DNA of 64,000 bases from Dyella marensis (GTDB lineage Bacteria > Pseudomonadota > Gammaproteobacteria > Xanthomonadales > Rhodanobacteraceae). Within the stretch, counting starts at the first letter, position 1. Each line of letters opens with the position of its first letter. A program made the position numbers and the translations under genes. Under the pieces are notes generated by a model, which worked only from the letters and a program-made list of their open reading frames with translations, was not told the DNA's origin and did not search any database. Shown one piece after another: positions 43,918-53,693 of this stretch. The stretch spans positions 310,001-374,000 of the forward strand of contig NZ_FONH01000001.1 in the NCBI RefSeq assembly GCF_900112865.1, in the 5' to 3' direction.

Positions 43918-44865
43918 TCATCTGGACACCGTCACCCGCATCAGCGCTTCTTCCAGCAGCCTCCGATCCGCTGCACGCTTGTCGTCAGTGCGCTGGGCCA
44001 GGTTGTGCAGTTTGCGTCGCACGGCCGGCAAATCCGCGGCATGTGGAAGTCCGATCAGATCGAAGTCTGGCCGCTCATCCTCTATGGATCTTAGGAACGC
44101 GCACGACGGCTCATCCAGCCATCCAGCCACGCACGCCAACAGGCGCTCATGAATGTCCAGTAAGACTTCGGCTTCGATAGGCTCAGCCGTCATACCTTTG
44201 AAGTGCGCTTCGAAGATCGCTGCGAAGTTCGCGGGCACGCGCGGTCCCAGCATCTCCCAAGCAGGCTTGGGGCTACAGGTCAGGTAGACGAGAAAAGTCC
44301 GCCAGAGCACCTGGTCCGCCCGGACGTCCTCCAGTAACAAGCCGACATCGAAGATGTCGCGCGGATGCTGCCTAGACAGCGCCGCGGCCAACTTGCCTGC
44401 ATAGAGGTCGGCGAAATCCAATACCTGCGCCTCTGCGAAGCCGAACGCCTCTTCCACCTTCGGGCGCACCACCATATTCCGCACCGGATGCACCGTGCCG
44501 CGCATAACAGGTGTTGTCTCGATCTGTACACGTGCACGACCGCGACTGGCCACCAGCCGCGTGGCGCCTGCCCCCTCGCCTGCCGACAACTGCACCTGCA
44601 GTTGCAGAGGCCGGGTGCGCAGCACATCGACCAACCGTCCAAGCGCTTCGGTGATCAGCGTTGCGTCTTCGGCATAGTCATGCACCGGCAACCAGGCCAG
44701 ATCAATGTCCACCGACAACCGCGGCAGGTCATGTTCAAACAAATTGATGGCGGTGCCGCCCTTGAGTGCGAAGCTGGGCTCCTGTGCCAGCACAGGCAGA
44801 ATCTCGACTAGCAACCGCACCCGGTCGGTGTAGCGCCGGTCCCATTGGTCAAGCCAGGTGTTCAT
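43918..44865 (-). CDS. abiEii: AbiEii toxin, nucleotidyltransferase
   Basis: A 315-residue type IV toxin-antitoxin/abortive-infection toxin with an MNT-type fold: FALKGGTAINLF (GG at 36-37), SVDIDLAWL (D53-x-D55 metal ligands), and a C-terminal helical region (FADLYAGKLAAALSRQHPRD, IFDVGLLLEDV, family hallmark). AbiEii-type enzymes transfer nucleotides to tRNA acceptors and arrest growth after phage infection. Start ATG 44865 lies inside the end of abiEi (17-base overlap), the usual antitoxin-first order. Confidence 0.93.
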   Translation of the reverse strand: MNTWLDQWDRRYTDRVRLLVEILPVLAQEPSFALKGGTAINLFEHDLPRLSVDIDLAWLPVHDYAEDATLITEALGRLVDVLRTRPLQLQVQLSAGEGAGATRLVASRGRARVQIETTPVMRGTVHPVRNMVVRPKVEEAFGFAEAQVLDFADLYAGKLAAALSRQHPRDIFDVGLLLEDVRADQVLWRTFLVYLTCSPKPAWEMLGPRVPANFAAIFEAHFKGMTAEPIEAEVLLDIHERLLACVAGWLDEPSCAFLRSIEDERPDFDLIGLPHAADLPAVRRKLHNLAQRTDDKRAADRRLLEEALMRVTVSR

Positions 44866-45670
44866 CGAGGTCTCCTGGCAAGGTGATCTGGTAGGTTGGA
44901 TGCAGGCGACCGCCAGGCACCAGCGCGCGCTTTCCTCGTCCCAGATCGACGCCTTCCAATGACACGTGTGACAGCCATGCATGCCCATGACGCTCGGCCA
45001 GTGCCAGGAATAGCCGCTTGGCCTTGATGCTGCGACACTGCCGCAGCATCAAGCTGACCCGCTGTGGCCGTAGCGTGGTCATGGCCTGCATCAGCGCGTC
45101 AACCTCGTAAACCACGGTGGCGTCCGAAACGCCATCACACAGTTCCAGCATGGCCCGCTCCGACGTGGAACAAACCAAAGCCTCGGCACCGGGGGTAGCC
45201 TGGTGCCACGTCAGTCCCTGTTCGGACAGCGCTGTCTCGGACACATCCACCGAGAGCGAAGCGGACGGCAAATCGAACGGCCCCTTGCCCAGATACTCAA
45301 AGCGCTGCGCCAGCGATAGCTTGTCGAGCCAACCCGGCGGCCGCTCTGCCCCATACAGGGTGATCGTGCCGGCATCACCCAGCCGTAGGTAATGCTCGTG
45401 TCCTTGCAGACTGAGTGCGAAGCGGCCACCGACGTGCAGCGGTAGCCCCTCCCCGACCTGCAGGCTGCGAACCACACCCTCCCATTGCAGGCGCCCCCCC
45501 TTGCGTATGTAGACGCCGCGGGCGGGTGACACGAGCCAGCCGCTGCTCACGTAGCGGGCAACAAGGCTGTTGGAATAGCCGTGAACCCGCAGCCATCGAC
45601 TCGACACCAGTCTCGTGTCGCCCAGTTCGGCCAGCAGAAGGTTCAGCTTTCCTGTATTTTGAACACTCAT
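44849..45670 (-). CDS. abiEi: AbiEi antitoxin/transcriptional repressor
   Basis: A 273-residue antitoxin. N-terminal winged-helix (NLLLAELGDTRLVSSRWLRV, SLVARYVSSGWLVSPARGVY) and C-terminal AbiEi domain (SERAMLELCDGVSDATVVYE; LFLALAERHGHAWLSHVSLE; LVPGGRLHPTYQITLP). In studied AbiE systems it represses its own promoter through inverted repeats; here such a repeat overlaps the ATG (45653-45685). A TTG three codons upstream is less likely than the ATG at 45670. It neutralises AbiEii by antagonism. Confidence 0.92.
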   Translation of the reverse strand: MSVQNTGKLNLLLAELGDTRLVSSRWLRVHGYSNSLVARYVSSGWLVSPARGVYIRKGGRLQWEGVVRSLQVGEGLPLHVGGRFALSLQGHEHYLRLGDAGTITLYGAERPPGWLDKLSLAQRFEYLGKGPFDLPSASLSVDVSETALSEQGLTWHQATPGAEALVCSTSERAMLELCDGVSDATVVYEVDALMQAMTTLRPQRVSLMLRQCRSIKAKRLFLALAERHGHAWLSHVSLEGVDLGRGKRALVPGGRLHPTYQITLPGDLDEHLA

Positions 45671-45685
45671 GGTGCTCAAAATACA
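45653..45685 (-). promoter_or_regulatory. AbiEi operator, perfect 10-bp inverted repeat over the start codon
   Basis: TGTATTTTGA (45653-45662) and TCAAAATACA (45676-45685) are exact reverse complements with 13 bases between; the abiEi ATG (45668-45670) lies in the spacer. The layout suits negative autoregulation by the winged-helix antitoxin. Role inferred from known AbiE biology. Confidence 0.7.
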
Positions 45686-46050
45686 CGTCTAATAAACCAT
45701 TGCAAAGCCCTCGCGGTTTGATAACGGAGAAAAATGATGACCTAAGGTGATCTTATTTCGATAGCTTCAAACCAATTCATATCTCAGCAAAGCCACACGA
45801 AGCCTACGCTTCTGGGATCAACCACTACCGTCGCGGATGGTATTGCCATATCGGCAAGTGTCGAGCCTAGCCAGAGGAGCTCACACGTCCCCGTCTGCTT
45901 TACCGTCAAATTCTCCGCCCGATGGCGCTGAAAGAGTGAAAGCCCACCCATTGAGGCCTTTAAAATCAACAAGTTAGAATACTCACGCTCGAATTAACTA
46001 TCTTCAAGCGACTTTCCAAGTTGTTGATTTTGAGTGGGAAATCCCTCCCC
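45686..46050. other. gene-poor guaA-proximal end of the island
   Basis: AT-richer DNA without a convincing gene; it should hold the abiE promoter. A near-perfect inverted repeat, AAAATCAACAAGTT (45962-45975) and AAGTTGTTGATTTT (46018-46031), ends 20 bases from the guaA stop-codon repeat and could be an integrase or accessory-factor site. GAGTGGGA at 46032-46039 also pairs with the guaA end TCCCACTC (46056-46063). A 62-codon minus frame at 45784-45972 is not supported. Confidence 0.5.
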
Positions 46051-46066
46051 CTCACTCCCACTCGAT
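46051..46066. repeat. guaA-proximal att-like repeat
   Basis: CTCACTCCCACTCGAT spans the guaA stop codon and last four codons; its near-copy lies at 35069-35084 in the same orientation. Together they bracket the defence island. Confidence 0.75.
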
Positions 46067-47632
46067 GGTTGCCGGCGGCTTGCCGCTGATGTCATAGACC
46101 ACGCGAGAAACACCGCGCAACTCATTGATAATCCGATTTGAAACCTTGCCAAGGAAGTCATACGGCAGATGCGCCCAATGCGCCGTCATGAAGTCGATGG
46201 TCTCCACCGCACGCAGGGCGATCACCCACTCGTAGGCTCGGGCATCCCCTACGACGCCGACGGACTTCACCGGCAGGAAGACGGCAAAGGCCTGGCTGGT
46301 CTTGTCGTACAGGTCCCAGCGGCGCAGCTCCTCGATGAAGATGGCGTCGGCGCGCGCCAGCAGCTCGGCGTATTCGGGCTTGACCTCGCCCAGGATGCGC
46401 ACGCCCAGGCCGGGGCCGGGGAACGGGTGGCGGTAGACCATCTCGCGCGGCAGGCCGAGCTCGACGCCGATGCGGCGCACCTCGTCCTTGAACAGCTCGC
46501 GCAACGGCTCGACCAGCTTGAGCTTCATGTGCTCCGGCAGGCCGCCCACGTTGTGGTGGCTCTTGATGACGTGGGCCTTGCCGGTCTTGCTGCCGGCCGA
46601 CTCGATCACGTCGGGGTAGATGGTGCCCTGTGCCAGCCATTTCACATGACCGCTGCCGGCGGCGGTGACCTTGGCCGATTCCTCGTCGAAGATCTCCACG
46701 AACAGGCGGCCGATGATCTTGCGCTTGGCCTCCGGATCGGCCTCCCCTTCCAGCGCCTTGAAGTAGCGCTCGGCGGCGTCGACGCGGATCACCTTCACGC
46801 CCATGTGCTCGGCCATGGTCGCCATCACCTGGTCGCCTTCCTTCCAGCGCAGCAGGCCGGTGTCGACGAACACGCAGGTGAGGCGGTCGCCGATCGCCCG
46901 ATGCAGCAGCGCGGCGACCACGGAGGAATCCACGCCGCCGGACAGGCCCAGCAGCACGTGGTCGTCGCCGACCTGGGCGCGCACGCGCGCGATCTGGTCC
47001 TCGATGATGTGGGCGGCGGTCCACAGCGTGCGGCAGCCGCAGATCTCGGTGACGAAGCGCTTGAGCAGCGCGGTGCCCTGCCTGGTATGGGTCACTTCCG
47101 GATGGAACTGCACGCCGTACCAGCGCCTGGCCTCGTCCTCCATCACCGCGACCGGGATGCGCTCGGTGGTGCCGGTGACGACGAAGCCCGGCGGGGCCTG
47201 GGCGACGTGGTCGCCATGGCTCATCCATACGTCCAGGCGATGCGCGTCGGCATGATCGCTGAGCCCGGCGAACAGCCGGCTCGACGCGGCGATGTCGACC
47301 TCGGCATGGCCGAACTCGCGCGCATCGGCCGCCTCGGTGGCGCCGCCCAGCTGGGCGGCCAGGGTCTGCATGCCGTAGCAGATGCCCAGGATCGGCAGGC
47401 CGGCGTCGAACACTTCCTGCGGCGCCTTGGGCGCGCCCGGCAAGGTGGTGGATTCGGGGCCGCCGGACAGGATGATGCCCTTCGCGCCGAACGCGGCGAT
47501 CTCCGCCGGATCGTGGTCCCAGGCCCAGATCTCGCAGTACACGCCGATCTCGCGCACGCGGCGGGCGATCAGCTGGGTGTACTGCGCGCCGAAATCGAGG
47601 ATGAGGATCTTGTCGCTGTGGATGTCGGTCAT
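46052..47632 (-). CDS. guaA: GMP synthase (glutamine-hydrolysing)
   Basis: A 526-residue enzyme converting XMP to GMP with glutamine and ATP. Seen: glutaminase domain with [16 protein letters not shown], nucleophile Cys in [12 protein letters not shown] and His/Glu in [13 protein letters not shown]-pyrophosphatase loop [15 protein letters not shown]-terminal dimer domain ending KPPATIEWE. The 3' end carries the island junction yet encodes an intact C-terminus, as expected for a restored attachment site. guaB lies 143 bases upstream, same strand. Confidence 0.97.
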   Translation of the reverse strand: MTDIHSDKILILDFGAQYTQLIARRVREIGVYCEIWAWDHDPAEIAAFGAKGIILSGGPESTTLPGAPKAPQEVFDAGLPILGICYGMQTLAAQLGGATEAADAREFGHAEVDIAASSRLFAGLSDHADAHRLDVWMSHGDHVAQAPPGFVVTGTTERIPVAVMEDEARRWYGVQFHPEVTHTRQGTALLKRFVTEICGCRTLWTAAHIIEDQIARVRAQVGDDHVLLGLSGGVDSSVVAALLHRAIGDRLTCVFVDTGLLRWKEGDQVMATMAEHMGVKVIRVDAAERYFKALEGEADPEAKRKIIGRLFVEIFDEESAKVTAAGSGHVKWLAQGTIYPDVIESAGSKTGKAHVIKSHHNVGGLPEHMKLKLVEPLRELFKDEVRRIGVELGLPREMVYRHPFPGPGLGVRILGEVKPEYAELLARADAIFIEELRRWDLYDKTSQAFAVFLPVKSVGVVGDARAYEWVIALRAVETIDFMTAHWAHLPYDFLGKVSNRIINELRGVSRVVYDISGKPPATIEWE

Positions 47633-47640
47633 GAGAGCAA

Positions 47641-47775
47641 GGGAATGGGAAATAGAGAATCGGGAATAGAAAAGGGCAAGGCGCCTTGGCGCGCCCTGCC
47701 CCGATTGGCTTTGGCGAGGGGCACGGGAAATTCAGGAGCTGCTTTCACTATTCCCTACTCCCGATCCCTGTTCCC

Positions 47776-47776
<1 letters not shown>
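47641..47776. repeat. inverted repeat between guaB and guaA
   Basis: Left arm 47641-47668 (GGGAATGGGAAATAGAGAAT, CGGGAATAG) and right arm about 47749-47775 (CTATTCCCTACTCCCGATCC, CTGTTCCC) are imperfect reverse complements built from GGGAAT/ATTCCC units. A GC hairpin (GGCGCCTTGGCGCGCC region, 47680-47696) lies between. This style of repeat is common in xanthomonads. It could modulate guaA expression behind guaB. Confidence 0.75.
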
Positions 47777-49341
<1,565 letters not shown>

Positions 49342-50211
49342 TCAATGCACCTTGTGCGTGGCGCCGCGCGTTTCGGCCGCTTCGAGCGTGTTCTCCAGCA
49401 GCGTGGCCACGGTCATCGGGCCGACCCCGCCGGGCACCGGCGTGATCCAGCTGGCGCGTGCGGCGGCGGGCTCGAATTCCACGTCGCCGACCAGGCGGCC
49501 GTCGTCCAGGCGGTTGATGCCGACGTCGATCACCACCGCGCCCGGCTTGATCCAGTCGCCCTTGATCAGGCCCGGGCGGCCCACCGCGACGATCACGATG
49601 TCGGCCAGGCGGATATGGCTTTCCAGGTCGCGGGTGAACTTGTGGCAGGCGGTGGTGGTGCAGCCGGCGATCAGCAGTTCCAGCAGCAGCGGGCGGCCGA
49701 CATGGTTGGACACGCCCACCACCACCGCGTGCTGGCCGCGCACGGGGCGGTCGGTGTGGCCGAGCAGGGTCAGCACGCCGCGCGGCGTGCACGGGCGCAG
49801 GCCGAAGCGGCGCAGCGCCAGGCGGCCGATGTTGATGGCCTGGAAGCCGTCGACGTCCTTGGCCGGATCGATGCGGTCGACCAGCGCGTCCTCATCGATG
49901 TGCTCCGGCAACGGCGACTGCACCAGGATGCCGTGCACGGCAGGATCCGCGTTGAGCCGGTCGATCAGCGCGAACAGTTCTTCCTGCGTGGTACTGGCCG
50001 GCAGGTCGTAGCCGAAGGACTGGAAGCCGACCTGCTTGCAGGCGGCGCGCTTGTTGCGCACGTAGACGGCGGACGCGGCGTCGTCGCCGACCAGCACCAC
50101 CGCCAGGCCCGGCTCGGCCAGCCCCTGCGCCTTGCGTTCGGCCACGCGGCGGCCGATGCGGTCGAGCAGCTCCTTGGCGATGCGTTTGCCGTCGATGATC
50201 CGTGCGCTCAT
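49342..50211 (-). CDS. folD: methylene-tetrahydrofolate dehydrogenase/cyclohydrolase FolD
   Basis: A 289-residue bifunctional enzyme making 10-formyl-THF for purine synthesis. Seen: [20 protein letters not shown] with the catalytic Lys, [30 protein letters not shown] site [17 protein letters not shown] (the usual VGRSxIVGxP has Asn-His here) and [18 protein letters not shown]. The start at 50211 was chosen over a long upstream frame. It is divergent from the GNAT gene, 63 bases between starts. Confidence 0.96.
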   Translation of the reverse strand: MSARIIDGKRIAKELLDRIGRRVAERKAQGLAEPGLAVVLVGDDAASAVYVRNKRAACKQVGFQSFGYDLPASTTQEELFALIDRLNADPAVHGILVQSPLPEHIDEDALVDRIDPAKDVDGFQAINIGRLALRRFGLRPCTPRGVLTLLGHTDRPVRGQHAVVVGVSNHVGRPLLLELLIAGCTTTACHKFTRDLESHIRLADIVIVAVGRPGLIKGDWIKPGAVVIDVGINRLDDGRLVGDVEFEPAAARASWITPVPGGVGPMTVATLLENTLEAAETRGATHKVH

Positions 50212-50274
50212 GGTGTCTGCCCGCCTGCAAAGATGCCTATTATCCGGGCTCGCCCGTAACCGCACAAACCGCCC

Positions 50275-50844
50275 ATGTCTCAGGACGACGCTCCCTGGCC
50301 TTCCTTCGCGCTGCCCGCCGGCTCGCTGCGCGTGCGCCCATGGCAACCGGAGGATGCCGACGCGCTGTACGTCGCCGCCGGCGAATCGATCGAGAGCGTG
50401 GGCCGCTGGCTGCCGTGGTGCCGCGAGGGTTATGCGCGCCAGGACAGCGTGGCCTGGATCGCGCACGCCCAGGCCTGCTGGCAGCTGGAAGAGCTGTTCG
50501 CCTTCGCCATCGTCGACGAGAGCGACGGCAGCGTGGCCGGCGGCGTGGGGCTGAACCAGTTCAACCGGCAGCATCGCAGCGCCAACCTGGGCTACTGGGT
50601 GCGGCAGTCGCGGCAGGGCTTTGGGATCGCGCCGCGCGCGGTGCCGGCGGTGGCGCGCTTCGGCTTCGAGTCGCTGAAACTGGTGCGGGTGGAGATCGTC
50701 GCGGCGGTCGACAACCTGCCGAGCCGGCGCTGCGCCGAAAAAGCCGGCGCGCGCTTCGAAGGCATCGGGCGTCAGCGGCTGCTGATCGGCGAGAGCGCCA
50801 TCGATGCCGCGGTGTACTCGCTGATTCCCGCCGACCTGACCTAG
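50275..50844 (+). CDS. GNAT acetyltransferase (RimJ/RimL type)
   Basis: A 189-residue acetyl-CoA-dependent N-acetyltransferase: [70 protein letters not shown] (acetyl-CoA region; the usual QGxGxA/G is read as QGFGIA) and [20 protein letters not shown]. The family acetylates protein N-termini or small amines; target unknown. Stops 12 bases before the convergent moeB stop. Confidence 0.9.
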   Translation: MSQDDAPWPSFALPAGSLRVRPWQPEDADALYVAAGESIESVGRWLPWCREGYARQDSVAWIAHAQACWQLEELFAFAIVDESDGSVAGGVGLNQFNRQHRSANLGYWVRQSRQGFGIAPRAVPAVARFGFESLKLVRVEIVAAVDNLPSRRCAEKAGARFEGIGRQRLLIGESAIDAAVYSLIPADLT

Positions 50845-50856
50845 CGCCCCGCCCGC

Positions 50857-52023
50857 TCAGGCCGAGGCGCAAAGCTCGGCGATGTCCTCGTAACCGTGGA
50901 ATACCGCTCCCTGCCCGCAACCCGGGCAGGACGGATCGCGCCGCAGCCGCGTCTCGCGGAAACGCATGGTCAAGGCGTCGACGTGCAACAGGCGGCCCGA
51001 AAGGGTCTCGCCCAGCTCCAGGATCAGCTTCAGCGCCTCAGTGGCCTGCAGCAGGCCGATCAGGCCGGGCAGCACGCCGAGCACGCCGGCTTCGCTGCAG
51101 TTGGGCGCCTCCGCCGCGGAGGGCGGCTCGGGGAACAGGCAGCGGTAGCACGGCGCGTCGTCGCGGCGCGGATCGAACACGCTGACCTGGCCGGTGAAGC
51201 GTTCCACCGCGCCGTAGACCATCGGCAGGCCCAGCCGGCGCGACGCTGCGGCGACGAGATAGCGCGCGGGGAAATTGTCGGCGCCGTCGATGACCAGGTC
51301 GTGATCCGCCAGCAGGCGTTCCACGTTGTCCGCGCGCAGGCGTTCCTCGCGGGTCTCGATGCGCACGCGCGGGTTGAGCGCGTTCAGCGCGAGCCGCGCC
51401 GATTCGGTCTTGGCCATGCCCACGCGGGCGTCGGCGTGGATCACCTGGCGATGCAGGTTGGAGCGCTCCACGCGATCGTCGTCGATCAGGGTGATCTGCC
51501 CCACGCCAGCCGCGGCCAGATACAGCGCGGCCGGCGCGCCCAGTCCGCCCGCGCCGAGCAGCACGATTCTCGCCGCCCCCAGCTTCGCCTGCCCCGCTTC
51601 GCCCACCTGCGGCAGGCGCAGCTGGCGCGAATAGCGTTCGGCGGCGTCGGCGTCGAGCGCGCCGGTGACGATGGGCAGGCCTTCGGCCTTCCAGCGGTTG
51701 AAGCCGCCAGCCACCGAGGACACCTGCCGATAACCCATGCGCTGCAGTGCCTCGGCCGCCAGCAGCGAGCGCTGGCCGCTGCCGCAGAGGGCGAGGATGG
51801 GACGGTCGCGGTTCGCTTCCGTCTGCTCGATACGCAGTTCCAGGAAGCCGCGCGAAAGACCCAGCGCACCGGCAGGCGTGCCGTCGGCGCGTTCGTGGTC
51901 TTCGCGTACGTCGATCAGCAGCGCACCGCCTGCCTGCCGGGTGAGCGCTTCCGCCGGGGCGATCTCCGGCACCTGCTGGCGCAGCTGCGCGAGCCAGCTC
52001 TCGCGATTGAATGACTCGGTCAT
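50857..52023 (-). CDS. moeB: rhodanese-MoeB/ThiF fusion, sulphur-carrier adenylyltransferase
   Basis: A 388-residue protein. Residues 1-120 are a rhodanese with active-site Cys in LALCGSGQRSLLAAE. Residues 130-388 are an E1-like MoeB/ThiF domain: YSRQLRLPQVGEAGQAKL, ATP loop LLGAGGLGAPAALYLA, DDDRVERSNLHRQVIH, zinc pairs CYRC and CPGC, and NCSEAGVLGVLPGLIG. It activates MoaD/ThiS-like carriers and can supply sulphur itself. Domain order is rhodanese first, the reverse of the eukaryotic MOCS3 layout. Confidence 0.93.
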   Translation of the reverse strand: MTESFNRESWLAQLRQQVPEIAPAEALTRQAGGALLIDVREDHERADGTPAGALGLSRGFLELRIEQTEANRDRPILALCGSGQRSLLAAEALQRMGYRQVSSVAGGFNRWKAEGLPIVTGALDADAAERYSRQLRLPQVGEAGQAKLGAARIVLLGAGGLGAPAALYLAAAGVGQITLIDDDRVERSNLHRQVIHADARVGMAKTESARLALNALNPRVRIETREERLRADNVERLLADHDLVIDGADNFPARYLVAAASRRLGLPMVYGAVERFTGQVSVFDPRRDDAPCYRCLFPEPPSAAEAPNCSEAGVLGVLPGLIGLLQATEALKLILELGETLSGRLLHVDALTMRFRETRLRRDPSCPGCGQGAVFHGYEDIAELCASA

Positions 52024-52082
52024 GCGGGGAGTTTAAGACGATCCGGCGAGGGGTGCGCGATAAGCGACACCTTCCACTTCCT

Positions 52083-52235
52083 CGTCATTCCGGCGCAGGC
52101 CGGAATCCAATGGCGACAACGTCTCCTGCAGGCTTTTCACCGGCGGGCGGCCTGCGCTTCCGGGCAAAAAGCCACGGGGGCCGTCGCCCTATCCAACACT
52201 CTCGTTACTGGATTCCGGCCTGCGCCGGAATGACG
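52083..52235. repeat. REP inverted pair (REPIN), 27-bp arms
   Basis: CGTCATTCCGGCGCAGGCCG plus GAATCCA (52083-52109) recurs as an exact reverse complement at 52209-52235, with 99 bases between. It is a variant of the pair at 9451-9595 (TTCC/GGAA instead of TCCC/GGGA in the stem, with matching changes in both arms). It separates moeB and der. Confidence 0.92.
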
Positions 52236-52268
52236 GCTCTTGGTCGCGTCTGCGCCAGTCCGAGCGAC

Positions 52269-53669
52269 TCAGCGCTTGCGCTTCTTCATCTCGCGGATCA
52301 TGCGCTGGCGCTTGCGCTGCTGACCTTCGGTCAGCACGTTCTTCTTGCCGGCGTACGGGTTCTCGCCGTCGCGGAATTCGATGCGCACCGGCGTGCCTTC
52401 CAGCTTGAAGCGCTTGCGGAAGAAGTTCTCGAGATAACGGCGATAAGCCGGCGCGATGTGCTTGGTGCGGCTGCCGTGGATCACGATGGTCGGCGGATTG
52501 CTGCCGCCCGGATGGGCGAAGCGCAGCTTCGGCGCGTGGCCACGCACCAGCGGCGGCTGGTAGCCCTCGTAGGCGCGCTCCAGCGTGCGGGTGAGTTCGG
52601 AGGAACCGATCTCGCGGTTGGCGGCGTCGTGCGCGCGCACGATCGCGCGCATCAGCTCGCGCAGGCCGGAGCCGTGCAGCGCGGAGATGAATACGTTCTT
52701 GGCCCAGTCCACGAACTGCAGGCGGCGCTCCAGGGCGCGCTCGCACTGCTCGCGCTGGTACTGGTCCATGCCGTCCCATTTGTTGACGGCGATCACCAGC
52801 GCCCTGCCCTCGTCCACGGCATGGCCGATCAGGTGGAGATCTTGGTCGGCCAGGTTCTCGCGCGCGTCGATCATCACCACCACCACCTGGGCGGCGGCGA
52901 TCGACTGCAGCGTCTTGATGACGCTGAATTTCTCCACCGCTTCTTCGACGCGCGCCTTGCGGCGCACGCCGGCGGTGTCGATCAGCACGTAGCGGCGGCC
53001 GTCGCGTTCCAGCGGTACGCGGATCGGATCGCGCGTGGTGCCGGCGACGCTGGAGACGATCAGGCGCTCTTCGCCGAGCAGGCGGTTGATCAGGGTCGAC
53101 TTGCCGGCATTGGGGCGGCCGACGATGGCCACGCGGATGGCGCCGGCATCCTCGGGCGCCAGTTCCTCGTGCGCGTCTTCCGCCAGCAGCGGCAGCACGT
53201 GGCGCACCAGGTCGTCGGTGCCGCGGTTGTGCGCAGCCGACAGCGGCAGCGTGGAAGAAAGACCGAAGGTGGCGAACTCGGCCAGCGCGTTCTGCAGGTC
53301 GAGGCCGTCGGTCTTGTTGACCGCGGCGATGATCGGCTTGCCGCTGCGGCGCAGGTCGTCGAGGATCGCGCGATCCTGCGGCAGTACGCCGTCGCGCGCA
53401 TCGAGCACGAACACCAGCACCTGGGCTTCCTCGATGGCGAGGCGGACCTGCTGCGCGGTAAGCGCATCCAGGCCCTCCTCGACGCCGGAAAGACCGCCGG
53501 TGTCGACCACCACGAATGGACGCTCGCCGGTGCGGCAGACGCCGTAATGGCGGTCGCGGGTGACGCCCGGCATGTCGGCCACCAGGGCGTCACGGCTGCG
53601 CGTCATAGCATTGAACAGGGTCGACTTACCGACGTTGGGACGGCCGACCAGGGCGACGACGGGCAGCAT
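52269..53669 (-). CDS. der: GTPase Der (EngA), 50S ribosome assembly
   Basis: A 466-residue protein with two tandem G domains: first GRPNVGKSTLFNAMT with NKTD-type motif AAVNKTD; second GRPNAGKSTLINRL with DTAG and AVNKWDGMD. The KH-like C-terminal domain ends in a basic tail (RKRQRMIREMKKRKR). Each G1 loop and DxxG is intact. It starts 24 bases downstream of bamB on the same strand, as in other gammaproteobacteria. Confidence 0.97.
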   Translation of the reverse strand: MLPVVALVGRPNVGKSTLFNAMTRSRDALVADMPGVTRDRHYGVCRTGERPFVVVDTGGLSGVEEGLDALTAQQVRLAIEEAQVLVFVLDARDGVLPQDRAILDDLRRSGKPIIAAVNKTDGLDLQNALAEFATFGLSSTLPLSAAHNRGTDDLVRHVLPLLAEDAHEELAPEDAGAIRVAIVGRPNAGKSTLINRLLGEERLIVSSVAGTTRDPIRVPLERDGRRYVLIDTAGVRRKARVEEAVEKFSVIKTLQSIAAAQVVVVMIDARENLADQDLHLIGHAVDEGRALVIAVNKWDGMDQYQREQCERALERRLQFVDWAKNVFISALHGSGLRELMRAIVRAHDAANREIGSSELTRTLERAYEGYQPPLVRGHAPKLRFAHPGGSNPPTIVIHGSRTKHIAPAYRRYLENFFRKRFKLEGTPVRIEFRDGENPYAGKKNVLTEGQQRKRQRMIREMKKRKR

Positions 53670-53693
53670 CAGGGGAACAACCTTCTTGCCGGA

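Larger units (their letters stand above)
35069..46066. mobile_element. 11-kb genomic defence island inserted at the 3' end of guaA
   Basis: Bounded by the 16-bp direct repeats at 35069 and 46051. It contains, all on the minus strand, abiEi, abiEii, hsdM, hsdS, hsdR and a ygjP-like gene, plus two gene-poor, more AT-rich ends (35085-35563 and 45686-46050). The 3' end of guaA is a known island integration hotspot. No integrase, relaxase or transposase is present, so it may be a remnant or be mobilised in trans. It separates guaA from the hydrolase at 33994. Confidence 0.72.

Noticed and set aside
45784-45972. 62-codon minus-strand frame next to guaA
   Set aside because: No recognisable motif and no supported start; region more likely regulatory.
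46032-46063. GAGTGGGA/TCCCACTC as a guaA terminator
   Set aside because: No T-run follows on the minus strand; position suggests a recombination-related repeat.
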